Assembly (NCBI GenBank): GCA_018671175.1
Contig: JABHIE010000002.1
Location: 1 to 47,782 of the forward strand
DNA from: Planctomycetota bacterium
Lineage (GTDB): Bacteria; Planctomycetota; UBA1135
Reading direction: 5' to 3'
DNA length: 47,782 nucleotides
In this document: piece after piece, positions 16,474 to 24,904 of the stretch
Numbering within the stretch: position 1 is the first letter of the stretch
Layout of the letters: each line of letters starts with the position of its first letter
Notes under the pieces: generated by a model
The model's input: only the letters and a program-made list of their open reading frames with translations
Told to the model about the DNA's origin: nothing
The model's database searches: none
Translations under genes and position numbers: made by a program

Positions 16474-18041
16474 ACCTGTGTTCCGAGTTCTAGCATCTTG
16501 GCAAGCATCGGGTCGTCTCCCTGAAGAGCCGTCCGTTGCATATAAAAGCTGAGACCACGCAAACCACCAAGCTCTTCACCCCCGCCCGCCCGGCCAGGGC
16601 CGCCATGGACAAGTGTGGGCAAAACGGTGCCTGGGCCCATGGAATGCTCGGCTACTTTTCGGCTGGCGAAATTTAGACGGCCAGAATATGGAACTAATTG
16701 CATCATCATTTCTGATGCGAATGTGCGGTCATCCGAGTAAACCGAAGTGACCAAAGTCCCGCCCCCTTTTTGAACCAAAGTGCTCGCGGATTGCGCCAAA
16801 CCATCATAAGGCATTAGAGTCGCAACAGGCCCGAAGACTTCGCGGTGATGTACCGTTTCCGCCGAATCGGGATCATTCGCAACAAGTAAGACGGGGGTTT
16901 GGAAATACCCATTGGCAAGCTCTTCATCAACGAGATTACCTCGCCCGATTTCACCATGAACACAATCACAATGCTCCATCAACTCGGCGATTCCAGCTTG
17001 AGTATCTTTCCATTGTGAGGCTGTAGCGACTGGGCCGACGCGCACACCCTTTACAGTTGGATTTCCCATTTGCAGCGAATCGAGCTCTTGGCTCAAGTCG
17101 CTTTTCATTTGATCGACTTGATTCGCCGGCACAAACAAACGGCGCATGGCAGTACATTTCTGACCGGCCTTCTGAGTCATGTCTTTCCCGACTTCCATCA
17201 GGAATAAATCCCAGAGCACAGAACCAGGCTCGACATCGGGGCCAAGGACAGCCGCATTAAGCGAGTCGGCTTCCACATTCACTCGCACGGATTGATTCAC
17301 GATAGATGGCATGGAACGAAGCATGGCCGCTGTAGCGGCAGATCCGGTAAAAGCGACTACATCTTGAGGAGTTACATGCTCAAGCAAATCTCCTGCACCT
17401 CCGCAAATCATGGATAAAACGCCATTGGGGGCCACTCCCGCCTCAATTAAAATCGCCATCGCTCGTGCCGTCAAAGCAGATGTACTCGTAGCAGGCTTCA
17501 CGCAAATGGGCATTCCGGCACCAAGTGCAACAGCAGCTTTTTCAGCAAAACCCCAAATTGGGAAGTTAAACGCATTAATATGAATCGCAACACCTGGCAA
17601 GGGCAACTGGACATGACGGCCAACAAAACGAGGGCTTCTTGATAGTCGAATGGAATCACCATCAATCAAGAATTTCCCCTCACCTAACTTGCCAACCATC
17701 TTTGCGTAAGCACTCAAAGTTTGAATGCCGCCATCAATGTCAAACTTGGCATCGCCACGCGTGTTACCGCCACTCTCAGTAGAAAGGGCCAACAACTCTT
17801 CACGGTGAGCATGCAAAGCTTCAGCCATCGATTGCAACATCGCGCCTCGATCGGCAAAACTCATAGCTCGGATGGCCGGGCCACCCACCGACCGTGAATA
17901 ATGAAGAGCCGATTTGCAATCAAGGCCAACAGTGCTGGCTCGCGCAATTTCTTGCCCCGTACTTGGATTAATCAGCGGGGTGCCGTCACCCTCGCCGAGG
18001 AACCACTCACCTGAAACATAACTTTTTAATCGAGTTGTCAT
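16470..18041 (-). CDS. boxD: 3,4-dehydroadipyl-CoA semialdehyde dehydrogenase (BoxD)
   Basis: From the ATG at 18041 the protein has 523 aa and begins MTTRLKSYVSGEWFLGEGDG, a typical N-terminus for this aldehyde dehydrogenase branch (BoxD and the ALDH domain of PaaZ). The general-base glutamate is in VEADSLNAAVLGPDVE and the catalytic cysteine in GQKCTAMRRL. NADP+-dependent oxidation of the ring-opened semialdehyde yields 3,4-dehydroadipyl-CoA. The frame extends 30 codons upstream but those codons overlap boxB; GAGG followed by AAAGAA precedes the chosen ATG. It is 4 nt after boxB and overlaps the next gene by 4 nt. Confidence 0.9.
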   Translation of the reverse strand: MTTRLKSYVSGEWFLGEGDGTPLINPSTGQEIARASTVGLDCKSALHYSRSVGGPAIRAMSFADRGAMLQSMAEALHAHREELLALSTESGGNTRGDAKFDIDGGIQTLSAYAKMVGKLGEGKFLIDGDSIRLSRSPRFVGRHVQLPLPGVAIHINAFNFPIWGFAEKAAVALGAGMPICVKPATSTSALTARAMAILIEAGVAPNGVLSMICGGAGDLLEHVTPQDVVAFTGSAATAAMLRSMPSIVNQSVRVNVEADSLNAAVLGPDVEPGSVLWDLFLMEVGKDMTQKAGQKCTAMRRLFVPANQVDQMKSDLSQELDSLQMGNPTVKGVRVGPVATASQWKDTQAGIAELMEHCDCVHGEIGRGNLVDEELANGYFQTPVLLVANDPDSAETVHHREVFGPVATLMPYDGLAQSASTLVQKGGGTLVTSVYSDDRTFASEMMMQLVPYSGRLNFASRKVAEHSMGPGTVLPTLVHGGPGRAGGGEELGGLRGLSFYMQRTALQGDDPMLAKMLELGTQV

Positions 18042-18045
18042 TTCT

Positions 18046-19485
18046 TTACGCCTCAGTTGTTTGCTTGTCATGGAATTGGACATATGGAAACTCAATTGGG
18101 TTGCTCTGAATTCCTTTGCGAGGTGGGGCAATCCAGTTTGCGAACTTCCCTAGCTCTAGGCACGGAACCATAAGAGACTTCACATAGGCCTTATCAGCCT
18201 CGCTAGGCAGCCATTCCACACAACCTGAAGCGAAATCATTGTGGGCAACGGGGTTACCACTTACATCATAATCATGCTCAGAAAAGACGCCTACTTTGCG
18301 ATTAAAGCTCAATTCTGGCAGATAAAGGCGATCGGCCAAACCCGCCTCTTCCAAGAATTTATTCCAACGATTCAAGGCTGAACTGCAATCTTTGCGATAA
18401 GAATCAGCCAACTCTAAGTTCATCGCGCGCCGCATCGGAATCTCATGATTTGTCAAGCGCCCCTCTTCCATCCACTTGAGGTCGCGATAGGTTTCGAGCG
18501 CGACATGGTCTTCATAAGTCTTCCCGTTGGTTTCCCCGAAACGGCCTTTCAACCCAGCTGAAAAGTAGGTTGCCGAGTTGGAGGAATCTTCGCTACCAAA
18601 CAAATCCATCGATGCGGAGTACCACTCATTGATGTACTTCTGCAGCAAAGTCAAAGGGATGCCACCCAACTGAGTCACATCTCGGTCTTCGCGTTGCGCC
18701 ATCAACTCAATCGTGCGACGCACAACGCGCCCGATGCCCGTGTCGCCCACAAATAAGTGGTGCGCCTCTTCGGTCAACATGAAACGAGTCGCGCGCGAAA
18801 GCGGGTCAAAGGCACTTTCGGCCAATGCGCCTAACTGAAACTTCCCGTCTCGGTCGGTAAACATCGTAAAACAAAAGAAAGCCAACCAATCATCAATCGG
18901 CTTATTAAAGGCCTCAAGAATACGAGGAGAATCGACATCACCAGAGCGGCGCATCAGCATGTCTTCCGCCTCTTCACGGCCATCTCGCCCAAAGTATTCA
19001 TGCAGGAGATGCACCATCGCCCACAGATGTCGGCCCTCTTCCACATTGACCTGAAAAAGATTTCTCATGTCATAGAGACTCGGCGCGGTATCGCCGAGCA
19101 ACCGTTGCTGCTCGACCGAAGCAGGCTCGGTATCACATTGGGTCACGATTAAGCGACGCAACTCTTTTCTGTATTCTCCTGGCACTTGCTGCCATGCGGG
19201 CTTGCCCATTTGATCGCCAAACCCAATCGTGCGATTAGGGTCGTTTGGGGTTAAGAAAATGCCCCACCGATATTCGGGCATACGAACATAGTCGTAATGA
19301 GCCCAACCGCTCGACTCGACGCTTACCGCCGTGCGCAAATAAACCATGTCTTGCTGATAACCGCGCGGGCCCATGTCATTCCACCATTCAAGGAATCGCG
19401 GCTGCCATGCGACGAGCGCTTTTTGCAATTTGCGGTTGCTGTCAAGGTCAACATTATTAGGGATGATGTCTGATGAAATAGCCAT
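18046..19485 (-). CDS. boxB: Benzoyl-CoA 2,3-epoxidase, oxygenase subunit BoxB
   Basis: The 479-aa protein is close in length to known BoxB. The di-iron ligand pattern is readable: Glu120 (CDTE), Glu150 and His153 (NVEEGRHL), Asp211 (MFTD), Glu240 and His243 (LTEEAHHLF). BoxB inserts one oxygen from O2 into benzoyl-CoA to make 2,3-epoxybenzoyl-CoA using electrons normally supplied by the reductase BoxA. No BoxA gene is in this operon or anywhere in the window, which is an unusual gap. It lies 3 nt after boxC and 4 nt before boxD. Confidence 0.95.
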   Translation of the reverse strand: MAISSDIIPNNVDLDSNRKLQKALVAWQPRFLEWWNDMGPRGYQQDMVYLRTAVSVESSGWAHYDYVRMPEYRWGIFLTPNDPNRTIGFGDQMGKPAWQQVPGEYRKELRRLIVTQCDTEPASVEQQRLLGDTAPSLYDMRNLFQVNVEEGRHLWAMVHLLHEYFGRDGREEAEDMLMRRSGDVDSPRILEAFNKPIDDWLAFFCFTMFTDRDGKFQLGALAESAFDPLSRATRFMLTEEAHHLFVGDTGIGRVVRRTIELMAQREDRDVTQLGGIPLTLLQKYINEWYSASMDLFGSEDSSNSATYFSAGLKGRFGETNGKTYEDHVALETYRDLKWMEEGRLTNHEIPMRRAMNLELADSYRKDCSSALNRWNKFLEEAGLADRLYLPELSFNRKVGVFSEHDYDVSGNPVAHNDFASGCVEWLPSEADKAYVKSLMVPCLELGKFANWIAPPRKGIQSNPIEFPYVQFHDKQTTEA

Positions 19486-19488
19486 ATT

Positions 19489-21132
19489 TTATGTCCGGTT
19501 GTAGTCGAATTCTGGGCTGGCCGGTTGGCCGTAAAGTGAAAGTGCGCCGGATGGACCAACAGCGTTGGGGCGTTGGAAAATCCAGTTTTGCCAGGCGGAA
19601 AGACGGCCAAAGATTTTTGTTTCCATCGTTTCCGGGCCTGCAAAACGAAGGTTGGCTTCCATGCCAGTGAGTGAATCTGGAGACAGACTTACGCGCTCTT
19701 CAATGGCCAAGCGCACTTCATCTTCCCAGTCGATGTCATCCGCGGAAACGGTGACTAGGCCGAGCTCATTTGCAGAATCTGTGTCAATTGGACCACTCAT
19801 TGTCGAGAGCTTTCCGACATGGGCCGGGTCTGCGAGAAACCGCGTTTGAAGGCGCGTCAAGCCGTTTGCCATTGGAAATGCACCGTGGTTGGAAGCATTC
19901 CACTCTACCTGAACACCCTCTTCTTCCAGCATATAGATGCGGTCAGCGGCAAGGGCCAACTCAAACAAAGAGCCCGTGAAACACGACCCTTCATCAATGA
20001 TTGCGAAGAAACTACGGGCAGTGCAATCGATTCGCTTCATAACTCGCTTCATAAACAAAAGCGTCTCGCGCACAAACCAATCGTCTTTGCGGTCATCCAT
20101 CGCGGCATCAAGCGAAAGCATGTCTTGCGCGTCACCTTTGGTTTCAATCAGGACGAGACCCACTTCAGGGTAATGAAAACGCAAACGCAAAATCGCATCA
20201 TCGAGCTCGCGGAATGCACGAAGCGCAAACCAATCGGCACCGAGATCACCCACCGATGAGGGCAAGTCAGTCATTCCACTCGGAACCGTTAACCGCAGGG
20301 TCGCGACTCTCTCTTGACGATTCACTTTGAGAGAAACATGGCGATACTGAAGTGAACCTGTTTCAGCGTCAAGTTTTGGATTAAGCGCATCCAGAGAGAT
20401 GCCCTTCAGAGTCGAATCGGCATCTTGGGCTGCCTCTTTGAGTCGGTTATCGACCTCATCAGCAAACCGTGATGTTGGGTAGATGCCATCAACCAAGCCC
20501 CACTCAACCGCGCGCTTGCCTTTGATCCCCTCAGCTAGTGTGCTAAAGACATCCGCCAAATCGCGACGCACTTTTCGTTTATCGACGAGGCGTGTGAGAC
20601 CGCCGGTACCGGGCAGTACTCCGAGGAACGGGACTTCGGGAAGCGAAACGGCAGAGCGTCGATCATCGACGAGGTAAATCTCTTCGCAAGCCATGGGTAA
20701 CTCATAACCACCGCCCGATGCAATTCCGTTGAGGCCCGCGATGTAGCGCTGCCCCGAAAACTCACTCGCATCTTCGATGTAAAGCCGAGTCTCATTGGTG
20801 TACTTGCAAAAATTAACTTTGTGCGCGTGAGTCGACAAACCCAGCATGAAAATATTCGCGCCAGAACTAAAAACGCCGTCAAGCGCACTCGTAATCAGGA
20901 CGGCACCCACTTCAGGGTGCTCGAAGCGCAAACGCTGCACGGCATCGGCGAGCTCAATATCAACACCAAGGTCATAGGAGTTGAGCTTGAGTTGATAGCC
21001 AGGGCGCAGACCGTCTTCGTGAAAATCTAGCTCAATGCGAGCCGTTGCGCCATTGACCGAAAGTCGAATATGGCGATAATCGCTGGGTTGGGTCTCGAAA
21101 GAGATGGTTGTTTCGTCAAAGGAAGATTCCAT
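19489..21132 (-). CDS. boxC: 2,3-epoxybenzoyl-CoA dihydrolase (BoxC)
   Basis: The 547-aa product is a double-length crotonase protein of the BoxC type. The N-terminal half has the crotonase oxyanion-hole segments FSSGANIFMLG and NGIASGGGYELPMACEE, with acidic residues in SLPEVPFLGVLPGTGGLTR. The C-terminal half has a second, more divergent crotonase unit (FTGSLFELALAADRIY). BoxC hydrolyses the epoxide and ring to 3,4-dehydroadipyl-CoA semialdehyde plus formate. It is the first gene of the box operon, with AAAGGGA as ribosome site before the ATG. An operator-like site overlaps its predicted promoter. Confidence 0.95.
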   Translation of the reverse strand: MESSFDETTISFETQPSDYRHIRLSVNGATARIELDFHEDGLRPGYQLKLNSYDLGVDIELADAVQRLRFEHPEVGAVLITSALDGVFSSGANIFMLGLSTHAHKVNFCKYTNETRLYIEDASEFSGQRYIAGLNGIASGGGYELPMACEEIYLVDDRRSAVSLPEVPFLGVLPGTGGLTRLVDKRKVRRDLADVFSTLAEGIKGKRAVEWGLVDGIYPTSRFADEVDNRLKEAAQDADSTLKGISLDALNPKLDAETGSLQYRHVSLKVNRQERVATLRLTVPSGMTDLPSSVGDLGADWFALRAFRELDDAILRLRFHYPEVGLVLIETKGDAQDMLSLDAAMDDRKDDWFVRETLLFMKRVMKRIDCTARSFFAIIDEGSCFTGSLFELALAADRIYMLEEEGVQVEWNASNHGAFPMANGLTRLQTRFLADPAHVGKLSTMSGPIDTDSANELGLVTVSADDIDWEDEVRLAIEERVSLSPDSLTGMEANLRFAGPETMETKIFGRLSAWQNWIFQRPNAVGPSGALSLYGQPASPEFDYNRT

Positions 21133-21152
21133 GAATTCCCTTTGGGCTATTG

Positions 21153-21166
21153 CGCAACATATTGCA
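21153..21166. promoter_or_regulatory. Operator-like site 1 (CGCA-N6-TGCA), boxC side
   Basis: CGCAACATATTGCA contains the near-palindrome GCAACATATTGC (21154-21165) and matches a TGCA-N6-TGCA pattern with one mismatch, the type of site I recall for BzdR/BoxR. It overlaps the minus-strand -10 (TATGTT) of the predicted boxC promoter, whose -35 TTTTCA lies 17 bp farther upstream. Repression of boxCBD by BoxR would follow. Confidence 0.65.
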
Positions 21167-21177
21167 CGGATTAATAT

Positions 21178-21210
21178 TTGAAAAGTCTATTTTATGCATT
21201 ATATTGCTAT
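21178..21210 (+). promoter_or_regulatory. boxR promoter with operator-like site 2 (TGCA-N6-TGCT)
   Basis: A -35 TTGAAA (21178-21183), a 16-bp spacer and a -10 TATATT (21200-21205) predict a start at about 21212, on or next to the boxR ATG at 21211. The -10 lies inside TGCATTATATTGCT (21195-21208), which matches site 1 in 10 of the 12 core bases at a distance of exactly 42 bp. The geometry suggests that BoxR controls both directions and itself. Confidence 0.6.
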
Positions 21211-21951
21211 ATGCCCACGCAAGAACGCTTTCTTAAAGACCTTGGCTTCCGCGTACGAAGTCGACGCGCTCAACTCAACTGGTCGGTGGCCCGACTCTCT
21301 GAGATCAGCGGAGTCAGTCAGAGGTATCTTGCGCAACTTGAGTCTGGCAAAGGGAATATATCCGTTGGCCGCTTATGGGGATTGGCTCGCGCGCTTCAGA
21401 CTCCCCTCGCTGACCTTCTCTGTGAAACGCAAAGAATCAAGCCGCTGGGTGTCGCGTTGCTGGGGCTACGAGGAGCGGGCAAAACGACCATCGGCAATCT
21501 CATCTCAGGGCCCATGAATTCACCATTCGTCGAGCTGGACGAGCATATTCAACAATGCGCTGGGCTTGATTTGGCTGATATTTTCGCGCTACATAGCGAA
21601 TCTTACTATCGAAATCTGAGCACTGAGGCTCTCTTGCAGCTCGCCGATCGCGGGCAAGCCTCGGTCCTTGCCCTGCCAGGCGGAATCGTCCAGCAAGACG
21701 ACACTTTTGATTATGTGAGGCGCATGTTCACGACGATTTGGCTGCACACTACGCCCGAAGAACACATGCGGCGGGTTCGTCAGCAAGGTGACGACCGCCC
21801 CATGCAAGGCCTCGGAGCACCCATGGACGCCATGAAAGCCTTGCTCTATGAGCGCGAGCCCAAGTACAAGCTGGCCGATTTCACCATCGATACAACAAGC
21901 GATGCTCCAGAAGAGACCGCCGCGTGCATCCTCAAGTTACTTCAAGACTGA
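21211..21951 (+). CDS. boxR: BoxR-type regulator: XRE helix-turn-helix fused to shikimate-kinase-like domain
   Basis: From the ATG at 21211 the protein has 246 aa. Residues ~8-65 form an XRE HTH (VARLSEISGVSQRYLAQLESGKGNI region: the Q-R-Y-L-x-Q-L-E-S-G-K-G-N signature). Residues ~80-246 are a shikimate-kinase-like domain with an intact P-loop GLRGAGKTTIG. This two-domain layout is that of BoxR and BzdR, where the kinase-like domain senses benzoyl-CoA and releases the repressor. No Shine-Dalgarno precedes the ATG and the predicted transcript begins at or next to it, so translation may be leaderless. A longer frame from a TTG at 21178 exists but would overlap the -35 box. It is divergent from boxC. 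Confidence 0.9.
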   Translation: MPTQERFLKDLGFRVRSRRAQLNWSVARLSEISGVSQRYLAQLESGKGNISVGRLWGLARALQTPLADLLCETQRIKPLGVALLGLRGAGKTTIGNLISGPMNSPFVELDEHIQQCAGLDLADIFALHSESYYRNLSTEALLQLADRGQASVLALPGGIVQQDDTFDYVRRMFTTIWLHTTPEEHMRRVRQQGDDRPMQGLGAPMDAMKALLYEREPKYKLADFTIDTTSDAPEETAACILKLLQD

Positions 21952-21976
21952 CCCCCACCCCCTTACACTTCCCCTG

Positions 21977-23452
21977 ATGCGCACACGATTACGACTTGCC
22001 TTGGTTTTGGCAGCCTCTACCTTTATTTTGGCCTCTTGCGGCCAACCTGAAGATGCCACCCCCACTCAAATCGAGGCCGCACCGCCGCTCAATGTCATTT
22101 TATTTGTCATTGACACCCTGCGCGCCGACCGCCTGGGCTGCTACGGAAATGATGCACGGCCCTCGCCACACCTCGATGCATTCGCGGATGAGGGCATCCT
22201 TTTTGAAAATGCGAAAGCGCCTTCGCCTTACACAGCAACTTCTCATGCCAGCTTGTTTAGCTCGACCTACCCAGCCACTCATGGCGTATGGAATCGAGTC
22301 AAAATCCCGGGTGCGGGCAAGGCAAAGGCATTTCCGACTCTTTCCGAAAAGGCCGACACGCTTGCGGAAGTCCTCCAGCGCGAGGGGTATCAAACGGCCG
22401 CAGTTGCCGACGGTGGCTTCCTTACCGATCGTCGTGGGCTTGCTCAAGGTTTTGAATTGTTCGATTCAAAAACGCTCTGGGTAAAAAACCGCATGGACCG
22501 CGCGCTGAAGTGGTTAAAAGATGAGCGGGATGAATCGCAACCATTTTTCCTTTTCCTACACACATACGAGGTTCATTACCCCTATTTACCAGATGCCAAA
22601 TATGTAAATCGTTTTGCTGGTGGTTACCAAGGGCCCATCCGTGATGCTGTAGAAGAGGCGCGCGATTTCCTGGCCTCAAACCCGGTGCAAAACCCGATTG
22701 GCGACATCCAGCGAAAGTTTTTCAAACCCTTTTTCGACAATAAAGACATAAGCCAACGCGATAAAGATTTTATCTTTGCACTTTACGATGCAGAAATCGC
22801 CATGACCGATGACGAGACGGCTCGCCTCTTTTCTTATCTTCAAGACTCGGGGCTAAAGGGCAACACTCTGGTCATTATTACATCCGATCACGGTGAAGAG
22901 TTTTGGGAGCATGGCCGCTTTGGGCACAACCAAATTTACGAAGAGGTGCTCTCGATTCCATTGCTCATCCAAGTCCCTGGCGGCCCGAAAGGCATCCGAC
23001 GAGCTGACCCCGCCGAGCTGGTCGATGTGATGCCGTCGATTCTTTCCTTGCTCCAAATCGATACGCCCGCCGCTGCCATTGGCCGAGATTTAGATTTGGC
23101 AAATGCAAACGCAAAACCGCTTGCACGCCCGACCATCGCTCAAGCCAATCTGCCGCACATCCAAACTTCCTGGACGAACGGTTCGCAGAAGTCATTTTTC
23201 GAAGGGCCACTACGCGAAACGAGTTTCTTGTTTGATTTAAATAACGACCCGCAAGAGCAACATGATTTATCAAACGAGCCAACGGGTGCAGCAATCATCA
23301 TGCAGAGCAAGAAGCAACTCGAAATGTGGCTGCAAGCTTGCGTAACCCGCCGCATCGAGCTGGGCCTTGAGCCTGGGATTAATTCCATCCATCAATTCAC
23401 TGCAGAGCAAGCGCGTGAGCTTGAGGCTTTGGGTTATGTTGGTGGTGAATAA
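21977..23452 (+). CDS. Sulfatase/alkaline phosphatase-superfamily lipoprotein with threonine nucleophile
   Basis: From the ATG at 21977 the protein has 491 aa and a lipoprotein signal with lipobox ASC and Cys21. The fold is the arylsulfatase/alkaline phosphatase type: metal aspartate in VIDTLRADRLGCYG, then SPYTATSHASLFSS, then ITSDHGEEFWEHG with the second metal cluster. At the position where true sulfatases carry the Cys/Ser that becomes formylglycine (C/S-x-P-S-R), this protein has Thr86-Ala-Thr-Ser-His. It is therefore not an FGly sulfatase and probably acts as a phospho- or phosphonate-type hydrolase or transferase. It begins 25 nt after boxR on the same strand. Confidence 0.8.
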   Translation: MRTRLRLALVLAASTFILASCGQPEDATPTQIEAAPPLNVILFVIDTLRADRLGCYGNDARPSPHLDAFADEGILFENAKAPSPYTATSHASLFSSTYPATHGVWNRVKIPGAGKAKAFPTLSEKADTLAEVLQREGYQTAAVADGGFLTDRRGLAQGFELFDSKTLWVKNRMDRALKWLKDERDESQPFFLFLHTYEVHYPYLPDAKYVNRFAGGYQGPIRDAVEEARDFLASNPVQNPIGDIQRKFFKPFFDNKDISQRDKDFIFALYDAEIAMTDDETARLFSYLQDSGLKGNTLVIITSDHGEEFWEHGRFGHNQIYEEVLSIPLLIQVPGGPKGIRRADPAELVDVMPSILSLLQIDTPAAAIGRDLDLANANAKPLARPTIAQANLPHIQTSWTNGSQKSFFEGPLRETSFLFDLNNDPQEQHDLSNEPTGAAIIMQSKKQLEMWLQACVTRRIELGLEPGINSIHQFTAEQARELEALGYVGGE

Positions 23453-23469
23453 GCGGTTATATTGGGTAT

Positions 23470-24888
23470 GTGCGCCACCTCGCTTCATGCTTCATTGCTG
23501 CAACCCTGCTTGTTTCAGGGCTTTCTGCGCAATTTGAGTTTGATCAGCTGCCAAGTTCAGGGCAGCTGATTCCACAAGACGAAACGGGTTATGCTCCGTT
23601 GTCGATTTCGGGCTCCATCCGCGAATACGGTTGGAAAACGATTTCACTCAACCTTTATCGCAATGATGAGATTGAGCCGTTTTCGGTTCAACGGCATCCA
23701 TTACCCTATAAGCGCAATCATGCTCGCTTTCTTTTTCAAGAAAAATTGCCCGCCGCTTTAGTCCGCTATCGCGCCGAAGTGGTTCTTGAAAATTGGCAAG
23801 GCGACTTACTTACGATTGCAACGCGCACAGCCCTTTATGCGGGCGACGCCTATCTCATCACGGGGCAATCCAATGCTCTAGCAAAGAGACATTACGATTC
23901 TGACCCTCACGCAAATGATTTGCAAAGCGAGTGGGTGCGCTCTTTCGGTAGCTCAAGCGATAACCCCTATGCCGTTGGCGGTCATCGCGCTTGGGGTTTA
24001 GCCGACGGCGAGACACGCTACACGCCTTACGGGGTTGGCGCTTGGGCCTTCCAGCTCGGCGATTTGATTCGTCATGAGCTTCAAACCCCTGTTGCATTTC
24101 TCAATGGTGCTGTCGGCGGGTCTTCCATTTACCGGCACTTACGCGACAACGACGACCCAACAAACCTCGACACGATTTATGGTCGACTTCTTTGGCGTGC
24201 AAAAGAGTCAAAGCTGCAGTCGCATATTCGCACAATTTATTGGTATCAAGGCGAGGCCGACGGAAATGCTCCTGGTGAATACTCGGCTAATTTCGACAAG
24301 TTAATTTCGGCCTGGCGAGAAGACTACCCTGCACTAGAGCGCGTTTATGTCATGCAAGTGAGAGAGGGCTGTGGCGTGCCAGATGGCTCGATGATTCTAG
24401 AGAATATCCGTCAGTTACCAGCAACACACTCTGAAGTGCAAGTTGTCTCCACCACAGCATTAAGTGGCTACGACGGCTGTCATTATCACTTTTCAGGCTA
24501 TCAAAAATTGGCCGGGCGACTCTTCGACCTCATCTTGCGTGATGTATATCACACAGCATCCATCGGAGTCGAGGTTGAGTCGCCGACCGTTTTTTCGGCC
24601 ATGTATTCCAGCACCGCTCAAGATGAAATCATTTTACTTTGGGGCCCAAAAGGCACGCAGTTGGTGACTCAGCCCGATGCGGAGCTTGACTTCCATCTTA
24701 GTGATGGCGCAAAAGTTGACTCCCTTACGGTTAGTGGTAGGCGCTTGATTTTGCAGCTTGACCGACCAAGCGCAAGCCTGCGACTGCGTTATGTGCGCGA
24801 AGATCTTTCACGCATTTTGCTCGATGGCTCATGGATTACAAACTCTAACGGTGTCGGCGCGCTGAATTTCGACATTTCAATCGAGTAG
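23470..24888 (+). CDS. Secreted sialate O-acetylesterase-like SGNH hydrolase
   Basis: The 472-aa product starts at a GTG (23470) and has a signal peptide (MRHLASCFIAATLLVSGLSA). The SGNH/SASA signature is visible: nucleophile serine in ITGQSNALAK, a glycine block GAVGGSSIYR, YWYQGEADGN and the catalytic Asp-His pair in GYDGCHYHFSGYQKL. A predicted N-terminal beta domain precedes the catalytic part and a C-terminal beta domain follows. Such enzymes remove acetyl esters from sugars. It is 17 nt after the sulfatase-like gene. Confidence 0.82.
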   Translation: MRHLASCFIAATLLVSGLSAQFEFDQLPSSGQLIPQDETGYAPLSISGSIREYGWKTISLNLYRNDEIEPFSVQRHPLPYKRNHARFLFQEKLPAALVRYRAEVVLENWQGDLLTIATRTALYAGDAYLITGQSNALAKRHYDSDPHANDLQSEWVRSFGSSSDNPYAVGGHRAWGLADGETRYTPYGVGAWAFQLGDLIRHELQTPVAFLNGAVGGSSIYRHLRDNDDPTNLDTIYGRLLWRAKESKLQSHIRTIYWYQGEADGNAPGEYSANFDKLISAWREDYPALERVYVMQVREGCGVPDGSMILENIRQLPATHSEVQVVSTTALSGYDGCHYHFSGYQKLAGRLFDLILRDVYHTASIGVEVESPTVFSAMYSSTAQDEIILLWGPKGTQLVTQPDAELDFHLSDGAKVDSLTVSGRRLILQLDRPSASLRLRYVREDLSRILLDGSWITNSNGVGALNFDISIE

Positions 24889-24904
24889 AGATTATCCTCT
24901 AGTC

